This document shows positions 31,600 to 41,555 of a DNA stretch of 64,000 nt, one piece after another. Source of the stretch: Eledone cirrhosa (Eukaryota; Mollusca; Cephalopoda; Octopoda; Eledonidae). The notes under the pieces were generated by a model, which was not told the DNA's origin, made no database searches, and saw nothing but the letters and a program-made list of their open reading frames with translations. Made by a program: the position numbers and the translations under genes. Position 1 is the stretch's first letter. Each line of letters opens with the position of its first letter. The stretch spans positions 20,943,751-21,007,750 of the forward strand of contig OZ024749.1 of the NCBI GenBank assembly GCA_964016885.1. Direction: 5' to 3'.

Positions 31600-31884
31600 G
31601 TTGATACAAAAAAAAAAAATTTGTTGCACTTTCAAAGTTAAAAAAGCACTCGTTTTTAGTTGTTCCACTATATTAAGTGTTAATTTTCGCGGTAAGTCTC
31701 AAATTGACGAGATTTTGATGATGGTTTATTATTTTTAGAACAATTTTTTAGTGTGGGTGTTTTCGGGCGATTTGAACACTAAAGGGTTAACATAAGTACG
31801 AGCAGCTGGTTACAGCCAGTTTGAACAGAAAGAGGTTGAGAGAATTCTAGCCGGATTCAGCCAGTTTAAATGCTAAAGGGTTAA

Positions 31885-32521
31885 ACAATAAAGGGAAAGG
31901 GTGACAGAAAACACCCCAGTCCGAGTGGTATCTCAGCTGAGTCCTGCAGACGTAATGGCAAAGACATTGCCAGCGACATCCACTCCATCTCACGGAGCTC
32001 CTCCCTTAGGCAGACGACCATTTCTCAGATTTTAATTAATCTTTACTGGATGTTAAGAGTTAAAATTGCTATCTTGGAGGAACAGAGAGAGCTTGTTGTC
32101 AGCCAGAAGGACTGAGCCAAAGCATAGCAATGTGTAGCTGAATGTGGCCCACAGCACAATATATATATATATATAAAAAGGAAGGAAGGGAATGGTGAAA
32201 AAACTATAGCAAAACAGGGACTGGTGTTCCATTTGCTACGCTGCACGAATGCATGCCCGTGTGTGTATTTTTGTAAGTGTGTCTGTGTTTGCGCATTTAT
32301 ATTTAAATACATATATAAATCTATCTATATGCACATACACAAAATGGACATGTGATGATGATGATGACACAAACATACACATATGCTTCAGCATGTTGAA
32401 AAAATATCCTAGTTAATGTAAAATGCTCCCAACAGCTAGTAATACCCTAAACCAACGTTTCTCAGTGTTCCCTTGAACCCCTTGTTATAATAATAAAAAT
32501 ATAAAAGAAATAGATAATATA
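31885..32521. other. Spacer, no gene found
   Basis: Holds a GC-richer piece at 31,905-32,020 (GTGGTATCTCAGCTGAGTCC, CATCTCACGGAGCTCCTCCC) of unknown type and TA runs at 32,158-32,174. AT-rich otherwise. Confidence 0.4.
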
Positions 32522-32715
32522 TAATTGTTTCTACTTTTGGCACAAGGCCAGCAATTATCCCAGTGTATTACTGGTGCTTTATTTTATCGACCCCGTAAGG
32601 ATGAAAAGCAGGCAATGTTAACCCCGGCGGGATTTGAACTCAGACCATAAAGGGCCGTAACTCTTTGCTGCAAAACATGGCGTCCGACCCTCTATCAATA
32701 CTGCCAATCCACTGC
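32522..32715 (-). mobile_element. SINE-A, full length
   Basis: TTGTTTCTACTTTTGGCACA, TTTTATCGACCCCGTAAGGA, GGCGGGATTTGAACTCAGAC, GGCGTCCGACCCTCTATCAA and TACTGCCAATCCACTGCC, in minus order from tail to head. Confidence 0.9.
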
Positions 32716-33246
32716 CATAATAATAATCTTCATGCAGGGGTTCCCTGAAATATGAAAATCATTTCAAGCGTTCTACACAAGGATAAAAAAAAGTTGAGAA
32801 AGGATGCCCTAGACACTAACATCACCAATCCCTGACTAAACAGACTAGCCAGAAATATATGCCATGACCAGTAAGTAAACATACCAACAGCTTGACCTCT
32901 CATGACCATAGTTCAACCTAGGTGAAGGTCAAAGGCCACCTTAAAAACAAACAAAATCCAGTTCTTTGCTACATGTGGCTGGTCAACAAGAGGGAGACAG
33001 TGAGAGGAGATTCATTCATTGACCATCCTCACAAACATTCTTTTCTTTTATTGGTTCCAGTCATTTTACCAAGGCCATGCTGGAGCACTGCCATTAGGGA
33101 ATTTAGACCACACTTCCTATTTTCAGTCAGCAAATAGTAAATCAGACATCAACATCATCTTCATGACCAGCCACTGTTGTTCAGAGAAAGTGGTTAGTCC
33201 AGTGCAAGGCCTTTCTTCACTTAATTTATAAATAGCTAATACCATT

Positions 33247-33402
33247 ATAATTATTTCTACTTTTGGCACAAGGCTAGCAATTATCTCAGTGTATTATATT
33301 CTATCGACCCCGTAAGGATGAAAGGCAAAGTTATTTGAACTCATACCGTAAAGGGCCGTAACTCTTTGCTGCAAAGCATGGCGTCAGACCCTCTACGAAT
33401 CC
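33247..33402 (-). mobile_element. SINE-A with internal deletion
   Basis: TTATTTCTACTTTTGGCACA, TCTATCGACCCCGTAAGGAT, TATTTGAACTCATACCGTAA and GGCGTCAGACCCTCTACGAA. Confidence 0.85.
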
Positions 33403-34640
33403 ACAATTATAATGAATTTTTCAATGTAACAACATTTTTTCCAATCCCCGAGGTATATAACAAACAAACGCTCGATTTGTTTCTGTTTATCTCTCTCGTT
33501 ATAAAGAATGTTTTGTTACTACAACAAAATTCTTTTTTTATATCCCTTGAATTACAGTGTGTGTATATATATATATATATATACATATTAGAAAGAGTCA
33601 GAGCTGAACAGTTGAGCTCTTCTTGTTTCAACAGCTAGTTCCAGACATATATAGGTTTCTAGTTTCTATTTTTCAACAAGGAATTAATCAACCTGAGGCT
33701 GCACTATTAGGGGCTTGCTCATGGTTGTCAAGCAAACTCCTTAACCACACAGCCATGCCTGCACATATATACACACATTGCTTTTCAATCCACTTTTCCA
33801 TACTGGCAAAAAATGAAATGTTTTATAGAGGTCAAGCTTTAGGTTTTATGAACCTCTTACAAATACACAGGGATACAGTGTACGTATTTTAAAAACCAAA
33901 GACATAGTATCCATATGCACACATATCTATACATGCCTTTATATAAAAACTAGGATTTTTTTCAACACGCTGACACGTATGTGTATATGCATACATTTAT
34001 ATGTATGTGAATATAAATATAAACGCGAAAATACAGACACAAAAATATATACTAACAGACATTCACGCAAACACACATCATAGCAAATGGAACGCTAACA
34101 GCTGTTTTCCTAGTTTTTTTTCACTATTCCCTTCCCTTTACACATGCATTCACACAAACACATTGTATGACAGCCCATTGCTCAAATTACTCTCCTTGTC
34201 AAGTAGATACACAACAAAGCCATCCCCCCCTTCGCATGCTATCATGGGCTGGATGACATTTCCAGCCAATATTCTATATGACCAGATAACCTTCCCATCA
34301 CAAACTCCTAACTTATATTTATAGGTAAGGTACTTATTAGAGTGATCTTCAACCACCATTAAATTGTGGAACACAGATAAACACGACCACTTGCCTAAAC
34401 ACTATTGAAAACACATGGAGCACACTTTGGGGAAACAAACACTGCCAAAGTAGTTAACTAAATCCTAAAAGTATGCACGACTGAACATTATACAAGGTTT
34501 ACTGGTCACTGCTTCCACGCAAAAGATGTGATCGTTTCAGAGCTCTTGCTGGGGAAGATCTCTATCAGAAGGCTCAGATACCAGAATACCATAGCAAGAA
34601 ACACTGGAATTGATAAGGAAGTCCTACAAACCTCAGTGGG
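33403..34640. other. Spacer, no gene found
   Basis: TA run at 33,562-33,585. A tRNA-like SINE-G head fragment (GCAAACTCCTTAACCACACA, GCCATGCC) lies at 33,725-33,756. Several frames of 70-107 codons overlap on both strands, with no domain, codon or start evidence. Confidence 0.4.
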
Positions 34641-34644
34641 TAAG

Positions 34645-34790
34645 AAGCAGACTGTTGGCATGAAGTTGTGCTTGCTGTTTCACCTGATGGCTCTGGATAA
34701 AGATACCAAATTAGACAATACTTCCCCAAGGTACCATGTAGCAGGATAAAATTTAAAGCCACATGCTTGCAGAACTCCACTGATTCAATA
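34645..34790 (-). mobile_element. SINE-G fragment
   Basis: GTTTCACCTGATGGCTCTGG, ACTTCCCCAAGGTACCATGT and AGCAGGATAAAATTTAAAGC then CCACATGCTTGCAGA. Confidence 0.5.
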
Positions 34791-35003
34791 CAAAGCAGTT
34801 CATTTTGAAGTGTTTATATTTATCTGAAAGTTGGACGCTAGGGAGAACTACCAGCCATAGAAACTCCAAAATATGGAATGTATGAGCCAAGAGATCTCTC
34901 CAACCCTCTAGTTTCAGATTGTGACAGCCTGTCTAAACTCTTGCCAGCATGAAACAGGTGTGTAAAATATAAAAAATTCCATGAAAAAACTTTGTTGCAA
35001 ATA

Positions 35004-35200
35004 CCAGCATTCAAACCGGCCAGAAATGTCTCACCTCTTTCTGTTCAAACTGGCCTAACTGATGTTAAGGTATTGTTCTCAAAATAAATAACATCAAAAT
35101 CTCTTAGATTCAATATTATGTGAGATGATTATAAAGATAAAAGTGTTTACTACAAAAATACAATAGTATATATAGAGTAATGTGAATGCTAAAGGGTTAA
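35004..35200 (+). mobile_element. TTAA-MITE-1, left end decayed
   Basis: CCAGCATTCAAACCGGCCAG, CTCACCTCTTTCTGTTCAAA, AAGGTATTGTTCTCAAAATA, GAATGCTAAAGGGTTAA. The most downstream copy in the window. Confidence 0.9.
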
Positions 35201-35284
35201 AAATGGTTTCTGATTTAGGCACAAAGCCTAACTATATACCACGAAGCATGTCCAATTCTCTACTAACACGGCCAATCCACCACC
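35201..35284 (-). mobile_element. SINE-A with large internal deletion
   Basis: AATGGTTTCTGATTTAGGCA joins directly to CCACGAAGCATGTCCAATTC and ACACGGCCAATCCACCACCC. Tail and head are kept, the middle is lost. Confidence 0.75.
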
Positions 35285-35464
35285 CTTAAACACCAGCTTA
35301 AGTTATAGTACTAAATCCTTCAAAATTCCTAATTCTCTTCATAATTTACTTTCATTAGAAACATAAGTAATGAAGTAGCACAACTCACATACATACATAT
35401 AGAAATGACTTCTACAGGACTATAACTGTTGTATTTATACCCTTTTTTAATTGGTTACCCCTGG

Positions 35465-35545
35465 CAACTCTGGAACCTACATACACACACACACATACAA
35501 ATATGTGTTACCCCTGACAACTCTGGAACCTACATAGACATATAC
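35465..35545. repeat. Tandem duplication around a CA run
   Basis: TTACCCCTGGCAACTCTGGA, ACCTACATA occurs again 55 bases on as TTACCCCTGACAACTCTGGA, ACCTACATA. A (TA)n/(TG)n run follows at 35,579-35,638. Confidence 0.7.
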
Positions 35546-35607
35546 AAATATTACATATTTGTGTCAATCAGTGTGTAATTATATATATATATATATATGT
35601 AGTTATT

Positions 35608-35639
<32 letters not shown>

Positions 35640-35699
35640 GCTATTTGTGTTGTAGTGACACAGCAAGATGACTCAGCCACAGCTGTGTTAATGATTCAG

Positions 35700-36417
35700 A
35701 AAGTCCATCTATAGCTGATGATATAATTTAATCACTATCTATTATCTATCTACCTATTGATATCTTGTTTTGTTCTATTTCCATTCTTCCATTATATCTC
35801 ATAATTCAATCAGTATCTATATCTGATCCCTTCCTCTACACCTGATATAATCTAAACACTCAATCTATCTATATATCAATACTCATCATTGTCTTGTGTA
35901 TATATCAATACCCACCATTGTCTTGTGTATATATATCCATTCTATATCAACCAAATGTCTCATCTTGTTATACATCCATTTTTCTATGCCTCATACAATT
36001 CATTCTCTAGATAGTATCAGCAATGGAAGCATCGTTTCCTCAGTCCGATTTGATGAGTTATGAGTTACACACCCCACTCGGTGAGTGAGGTCTGGAATCT
36101 TGTTGATTGATTCAATTTATAACTGACCCCTTCCTCTATTCCTGATAATTCAACCAGTCACTATCAATCTATCCCTATCAACACCCCGCCCCACCAATTG
36201 TCTTGTATATCCATTCCTCTCTGCCTGGTATCCTTCCTCTAAACCTGATATAATTTAACTAATCTATCTACATACATACCTATCTATCTATCTATCAATA
36301 ATCCCAACTATCTTGTATATCCATTCATCTATGCCTGATACTATTCAATCACCATCTATATCATATCCATTCCTCTAAACCTAATATAACCCAACAAATC
36401 TATCTATCTATCTATCA
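35700..36417. repeat. Degenerate TATC-rich tandem array, left part
   Basis: Unit of roughly 60-70 bp: CTATCTATCAATACC-like, TTGTCTTGTATATCCATTCC, TCTATGCCTGATA, TAATTCAACCA. About eight diverged units. It is interrupted by the LINE at 36,418 and resumes after it. Confidence 0.75.
36012..36113 (+). repeat. Dispersed repeat, one arm of an inverted pair
   Basis: GATAGTATCAGCAATGGAAG, GTCCGATTTGATGAG, GTGAGGTCTGGAATCTTGTT and GATTGATTC. The complement is at 38,701-38,790 (GGACCATGGAAAC, AGATCCCAGACCTCATTC), 2.6 kb away. The left copy carries ~25 extra bases. A weaker relative is near 25.4 kb. Confidence 0.65.
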
Positions 36418-37340
36418 CGTCGAGAGACCTTCAGGCGCTCACAGCCCTCTACCAAGCGGAGACTCCACTTCAACATTCTATAGGGGATTAGTGCGACGAC
36501 ATTCTCGGGGAAACTCTAGGCATGGAGGACGAACTGACCAGTCTGTACGGGAGGACTTTCCGTCCAGGGCCTATGGATAACCTCCAGAGGTCTCTGGCCT
36601 GGCAGTGCTACCGAGTTCGAGACAAAATCTACAGGCACGGACGCCCTGGCAAAGATCCTGCCAAAAGAACCCGTCCAAGATGTGAGCAGGACATCGAAAC
36701 CATTCTGCACACAATTGTTCAGTGCCCAGGGGTGACCGACCTGTGGAATTATGTCGAACAGCAACTGTCGTGTGGGACGCATCCAGTTGTCAGCCGAGTC
36801 CACATCATGAGGATCAACCCGCCGCCTTCATTTAAGAATGAAGGAAAGGCAGTTTTCCTGTCTGGTGGCTATGGCGAAAGAAGTAATATGGTGGACACGG
36901 TTAAAAGGGCTGAGGGCAAACACCTTTCTCTCCAGACAACAACTTATCCCCTTCTTTAAGTACCACTTCAGAAGGAAGGTGAGAGTGGAGAGAGGTGCTG
37001 CACTCCAGTAAATTCGCTGAAAGGTGGGTGAATGTGGCGAAAATGGCCCGAGTGAATGACCTTCTCTGTATATAAACCTGTAGGTTGAGGAAGACAATCA
37101 GAGGGAAGATGGGAACACCTACAAAACGTGTTCCTGGTGTTAAGGGTTGTTCTATCCACGGGGTGTAAAACAACCCTGCAGTAACGCCCCCCCCCCCCTA
37201 TTGGGGATTTCAATTGTTATTTTATTATATATAGTTTGTTATTTATTAATGTTAAAGTTATATGATTTTTATGTAAAACCCCCACCGTCACATCTTGTAA
37301 TGTCCCATTTTTGTACGCCCCTGTGGCAAATAAAGAAAGA
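36418..37340 (+). mobile_element. 5'-truncated LINE inserted in a TATC repeat
   Basis: TATCTATCA flanks both sides (36,409-36,417 and 37,341-37,349), a target duplication that cannot be proven inside a TATC array. The GC content jumps to near 50% in the coding part, unlike its surroundings. The 3' untranslated part has a 13-base C run and ends GGCAAATAAAGAAAGA, with an AATAAA signal near the end. Confidence 0.8.
36420..37075 (+). pseudogene. LINE ORF2 C-terminal end with zinc ribbon
   Basis: The frame is open from 36,420 except for a TAG at 36,489-36,491, then runs through the ATG at 36,522 to 36,959 (145 codons). Counted from that ATG, C54, H63, C68 and W75 sit in RPRCEQDIETILHTIVQCPG, then VTDLW. 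This is the C...ET..H....C...LW pattern of the zf-RVT zinc ribbon after many reverse transcriptases. After one or two frameshifts, AERWVNVAKMARVNDLLCI ends at the 37,073-37,075 stop. RT and endonuclease domains are absent. Confidence 0.8.
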
Positions 37341-37610
37341 TATCTATCAATGCCCACCCCCAGTTGTCTTGTATATCAATTCCTCTATACCTGATGTAAT
37401 CCAACCAGTCTATCTATCTATCTATCAATACCCCTTAACCATCTTGTATATCCATTCATCTATGCCTGATATCCTTCCTCTACACCTGATATAATTCAAC
37501 CAATCTATCAATACTTCGCAATTGTCTTCTATATCTGATACAATTCAATCTAGTCTATCAATATCCCATATGTTTTGTTCTATCTATTCCACTATATAAC
37601 CTGACAGACA
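37341..37610. repeat. Degenerate TATC-rich tandem array, right part
   Basis: Continues the 35.7 kb array with TTGTCTTGTATATCAATTCC, TCTATACCTGATGTAATCCA, and CTATCTATCTATCTATCAAT. Confidence 0.75.
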
Positions 37611-38229
37611 AGCAATGTGGTAACAACGTTGCCTTAATTAACCAGAGTGAGTGAAGATGAAACAACGATACAATCAGCTTACACTATCCTCTTCCCTTCC
37701 ACTAATAATCACAGCCAGACACTGCCATCATCAGTAATGGGTTGAAGAAGCAGGTTCTCAGATATAGAACAATTAACTACCATCAACACCAACCATAACC
37801 ACCACACCAACTATCACCACTACTACCTCAACTACAGACATCACTGCCACAACATACTTTCCACACATACAATCAATCAGTCCATTTGTTTCAACATGAC
37901 AATTACAGCTTCTTTTGTTAGTTACTACGACAACAATAACACTAAACACTACTACCACAATATATTCTCCATTGATCTATATGCAAACCAAACCAACCAA
38001 CCATGAGCAATGAGCTCTCTTTTGTTAGTTATAACATGGACACTAAACAACAACACCACCACCACCAGCCAGTGAGTCCAACATAACCATATTTCACCAA
38101 CCCAGGTGTGTGAAACCTCATTCAATTAAGACACCCACTACATCTCATGCTAAATAAACCTGTTCACATTACTTCTGACCACATTCTCCTTTGCATTGTT
38201 TGTTCCTGAGTTCAAATCCTAATAGAGAT
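37611..38229. other. Spacer with ACC/ACT-rich tracts
   Basis: CCATCAACACCAACCATAAC and similar triplet text at 37,780-37,860 and 38,048-38,070. TCTTTTGTTAGTTA occurs at 37,911 and 38,018, flanking a weak duplication. No gene. Confidence 0.45.
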
Positions 38230-38530
38230 AGAATTAAAATTTAAAGCACACACCCATGCAGGTTTAGCTGACCTCCTATGAGGTATCCCAAAGGTTTCTT
38301 GGGTGTTTTAATGACAGGGGCCCCAAGTCCTATCAATACTCTACATGTTACAGCTGATTCCCATGCAGGTTTAGCTGGCCTCTTAAAAATGGTCCGTGTC
38401 ATCAACACTACATGTTATAAGCTTTCACCTATGTAGATTTAACAGGCTCCAGTCCTATACTGAAAAAAAAAAACAATATGAAATGAAGCTCAAGAACAAA
38501 CACACTGCCTGGTTTAGACATTAAACCCAC
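38230..38530 (-). mobile_element. SINE-F copies, partial
   Basis: CCCATGCAGGTTTAGCTGAC and CCCATGCAGGTTTAGCTGGC occur 100 bases apart, with CAGGGGCCCCAAGTCCTATC between. The same text with variations appears at 47.8 and 59.7 kb. A short poly-A follows at 38,463. Confidence 0.6.
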
Positions 38531-38700
38531 AGCTTTATTGTCAGGAGTTCAATACCCCAACCACAAAATATGAAGCTATTGTCAAAGGGATTATTTCATT
38601 AGTTCTAACCCAATCAGCTCTTGAGAACTTCTGATTTTATGATACAAAACCCCAGTTTTAAAATGTGCATATTTTTATCAAAAATCCTCCACAATTTTAT

Positions 38701-38790
38701 TTGCTGATTGATTGACAAGATCCCAGACCTCATTCACGTCAAATCGGACCATGGAAACTTTTGTTTCCATTGCTGATACTATCTACTGGT
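38701..38790 (-). repeat. Dispersed repeat, second arm of inverted pair
   Basis: Complement of 36,012-36,113. See that entry. Confidence 0.65.
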
Positions 38791-38794
38791 CACA

Positions 38795-38925
38795 ACTCCT
38801 GACAGAAAGAGCAACATGAAATAAAGTATCTTGCTCAAGGACATAACATCACCCGGTCCAAGAATTGAACTCACAACCTCATGATTGAGAATCCAATTCT
38901 CTGACCACCACACACCTTCATAAAT
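38795..38925 (-). mobile_element. SINE-F core and head
   Basis: AACATGAAATAAAGTATCTT, TCTTGCTCAAGGACATAACA, CCAAGAATTGAACTCACAAC (box-B side) and CAATTCTCTGACCACCACAC (box-A side). Confidence 0.8.
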
Positions 38926-39430
38926 TATTTAAATACTTAATTTTATTAAAAACCCCTTTTATGAAATTAAATTCTAAACATCGATTTCAGTAAATCCATT
39001 TATATTACTCACTTTCAAACCAATCAATAACCATAGATACTGTATGCTAATGTGATCAGAGATTGACCTTGTCCACAGACACAAACCTTTCAGTATTTGT
39101 CCCCTTATATTATCACGATGCCCAGTACCTTTTAATAGGGAATTCATGAAACATTTAAAACCCTGAATCTGCCATCCCAGAAACTTCCAAAGGATCGGTT
39201 TTCCAAATGTTATCCAAGGGGCTTTGATAGATCTGAGGCAAAGGCAGAAGATACTGATATACATCACTACATACTGAACTTCATAGCCACGCATGTGGTA
39301 CTCACAAAACAAGCTCCATAACTACACAGCGTGTTAAATGATTACACAACCACATGTCAGTCACTTATCACACAAGCTTCATTGCCACACAACCATGCAT
39401 GCTTCCAAACATCAACTATTGATCTCCCAG
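38926..39430. other. Spacer, no gene found
   Basis: The 112-codon minus-strand frame at 38,974-39,312 shows no recognisable domain or repeat. I cannot exclude a small decayed coding piece. CACACAACCATGCATGC near 39,385 resembles a SINE-G head. Confidence 0.35.
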
Positions 39431-39439
39431 ATAGGCCAG

Positions 39440-39580
39440 GGATCTGTAACTCACTTATGTATGGTCTCACGTTCTACTGAGAACAGAGGAGAGGTTGTCA
39501 TGTCTTAGACACAACTGAAGGGTCATCCTAACCCTTGGTTTGGCCAACTTTCTACAGCTGGATGCTGTACATAAAATAAA
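39440..39580. mobile_element. SINE-like fragment (GTCATGTCTTxGACAC type)
   Basis: GGTTGTCATGTCTTAGACAC, AACTGAAGGGTCATCCTAAC and TTTCTACAGCTGGATGC. Related blocks stand at 44,060-44,150 and 58,270-58,370. Confidence 0.6.
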
Positions 39581-40065
39581 TAAACCTGTAGGCTTTGAAA
39601 ATCAGAATGTAAACAAGTATCCCACAGACATTTGAATATTAATGTAATCCTCAGCCAGATACAGCATGGTAGTTGGAAATGGCTGTGGTCTTTGAATTAG
39701 AGGTACAATCTATCTGACAGTCTTCCACAGTATCCAGGTGTATTGAATACCCAGATGCATGTGGACTAGAGGTTGAGAACAGCGACAAGTCTTTCCCAAT
39801 ACCAACAACTTCACAAAATGTTCTGGGAGAAGTTTGTTTACTCAAATGCATTCACAAGGTTTGGGTTGACTGAGGCTATGGGTAAAGGAGCACTCCAATA
39901 TATAACATAGTGTGATCAAAACTGGGACCTTACGATACCAATATTTCAGCGTGATCAAATGACACACTGCTGTCAAAAATACAATATTGCTCTAAAGTAG
40001 TATCTACCAATCAGTTTACAACGAAGGAGCCCCTGTCTATTCAAATTAATCTTCCAGAGACCCTA

Positions 40066-40255
40066 GGCATTTGAATACCTAGGTGTGGACTAGAGGTTGA
40101 CAACAGCAAGGTGTAGTGAATACCCAGGTGTGTGTGTGGACTAGAGGTTGACAACAGCGAGGTATAGTAAATACCCAGTGGGTGTGGACTAGAAATTGAC
40201 AACAGCGAGGTGTAGTGAATACCTAGGTGTATGTGGACTAGAAGTTAACAGTATC
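40066..40255. repeat. Minisatellite, ~52-bp unit x 4
   Basis: Unit: GAATACCCAGGTGTGTGTGG, ACTAGAGGTTGACAACAGCG, AGGTGTAGT. A diverged extra unit lies 330 bp upstream (39,735-39,790, with GTGGACTAGAGGTTGAGAAC). Confidence 0.8.
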
Positions 40256-40458
40256 AACCAAGTGTTTCCAGTTTAGAATTGAGAAATTGTCATGTACAAC
40301 CCATGACAGCATGGAAAAGTCAATATACAAACGAAAGACAACCTCCATATCCCCTTAAGGTGTTTGCAAGATTGAACACACAACAATGCAATAACAATTA
40401 GATCTATGGCATGGAGGAAGGAGGACACACAACATTAAACCTGCCTGTATATCTTGTT

Positions 40459-40745
40459 TTAGACTGCGGCCATGGTGTGGCACCGTCTCAAAGGGATTTT
40501 TATTCAATCATATTGATCCCTATCCATCACTTTTCATTGAACAGAGAAATTAAAAGGACACAACACAGTAAACGTTAATACAGACATGGACGTACACACA
40601 TGACGGACTTGTATACAGTTTCTGACTACCAAATTTGACATACAGAGCAATTGGTCAACCGGAAGCTGCAGTAGAAGGTATACAATGGACCTGAACCCCA
40701 AGACACATAGTTGTGTAGCTAACCTCAATCACAGTCATGCCTGCA
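40459..40745 (-). mobile_element. SINE-G, near full length
   Basis: TTTAGACTGCGGCCATGGTG (tail side), CAATTGGTCAACCGGAAGCT, TGGACCTGAACCCCAAGACA (box-B side), AGCTAACCTCAATCACAGTC, ATGCCTGC (head). The GCCATGCTGGAGCAC tail of this family also shows near 25.33 and 33.07 kb. Confidence 0.7.
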
Positions 40746-40854
40746 GCTATACATACATGTATGTGATGTATTCTATTGACTGAGGGGCTTCTTAATCGAC
40801 AGCTAAACCCACCATTAAAACGCTAGACATGTGGAGGCTGTGTTTAAAACAAGA

Positions 40855-41000
40855 CTAAGAGGGGGGGGCGGGGGCAGAAAGGAAGGAACAGCCTTCTAGC
40901 AGCTTATGAGTGAGGAGTAGGAAGGGAAAAGGAGGCAGGCAAAGAAGGGAGACAAGTTAGCAGGGATTTATTGCAGTAGGTTCAGTTATTAGAACAGCCC
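40855..41000. repeat. G-rich then C-rich tract
   Basis: AGAGGGGGGGGCGGGGGCAG at 40,858, GGAAGG-rich purine text, then AGCCCCCCCACCCCACCCAG at 40,996. Confidence 0.7.
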
Positions 41001-41094
41001 CCCCACCCCACCCAGAAGGGCAATAGTAGTACAGGTGACTTTAAACCTAACTTTACCTTGCTGTTTAACCCCCTCTCTCTTACTACAAACAACG

Positions 41095-41362
41095 AAATTA
41101 TAAACACTACTCCCACTTCACACCATCAATACTGTGTGACAAGTACCACCACTAATAGTGGTAACAAGCACTGTTACTACCTCTATAACCAATACCGTGA
41201 CCCCCCCCTCCCTCATACTATTACCGCCACTACACCTCCATCATCAATACCATGACCAACACTCCTCATACTATTACCACCACCAATCTTGAAGTAGGCA
41301 CCACTACACCTCCATCAATACCGTGACCAACACCACTCATACTATTACCACTACTACTACTA
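41095..41362. repeat. ACT/ACC-rich minisatellite
   Basis: Two to three units with ACTACACCTCCATCA, ATACCGTGACCAACACCACT, CATACTATTACCACC. SINE-A tail follows. Confidence 0.65.
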
Positions 41363-41363
41363 C

Positions 41364-41555
41364 TAATTGTTTCTACTTTTTGGCACTAGGCCATCAATTA
41401 CCCAGTGCATTACTGGTACTTTATTTTATCGACCCCGTAAGGATGAAAGGCAAAGTTAACCTCGGCGGGATTTGAACTCAGACCGCAAAGGGACGTAACT
41501 ATGCTGGAAAGCATGGCGTCCGACCCTCTACCGATACTGCCAATCCACCGCCCTA
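41364..41555 (-). mobile_element. SINE-A, full length
   Basis: TTGTTTCTACTTTTTGGCAC, TTTTATCGACCCCGTAAGGA, CTCGGCGGGATTTGAACTCA, GGCGTCCGACCCTCTACCGA and TACTGCCAATCCACCGCCCT. Close to an undamaged copy. Confidence 0.9.

Larger units (their letters stand above)
30550..31790 (-). mobile_element. piggyBac-like element, candidate relative of MITE-1's parent
   Basis: Flanked by TTAA at 30,550-30,553 and 31,787-31,790. Ends CCCTTTAGCATTCGCATTAA and, complemented, CCCTTTAGTGTTCAAATCGC. TTAA duplication and CCC starts are hallmarks of piggyBac transposons. The 1,233-bp body holds a broken transposase 5' part on the minus strand and a SINE-A. Most of the transposase is missing, so it is not autonomous. 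Subterminal blocks match MITE-1 at both ends: TCAAAATCTCGT, ATTGTTCT, and TAATGCGAATGCTAAAGGG against TAATGTAAATGCTAAAGGG. Confidence 0.85.
30436..31884 (-). mobile_element. TTAA-MITE-1 split by a piggyBac-like element
   Basis: Left part TTAACCTTTTAGCATTTCCA to GAGAACAATACCTTAA (30,436-30,553). Right part TTAACATAAGTACGAGCAGC to AAATGCTAAAGGGTTAA (31,787-31,884). Uninterrupted copies read ACAATACCTTAACATAAGTA here, so the insertion duplicated a resident TTAA. Confidence 0.9.

Noticed and set aside
31907..32013. Repeat shared with 57,318-57,435
   Set aside because: Only short matching words in similar order. Too weak to define a family by eye.
38974..39312. 112-codon minus-strand frame as a gene
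   Set aside because: No recognisable motif, splice or start evidence. Kept only as a remark in the spacer entry.
40066..40255. Possible CRISPR-like direct repeats
   Set aside because: Units are contiguous without unique spacers. It is a minisatellite in an animal genome.
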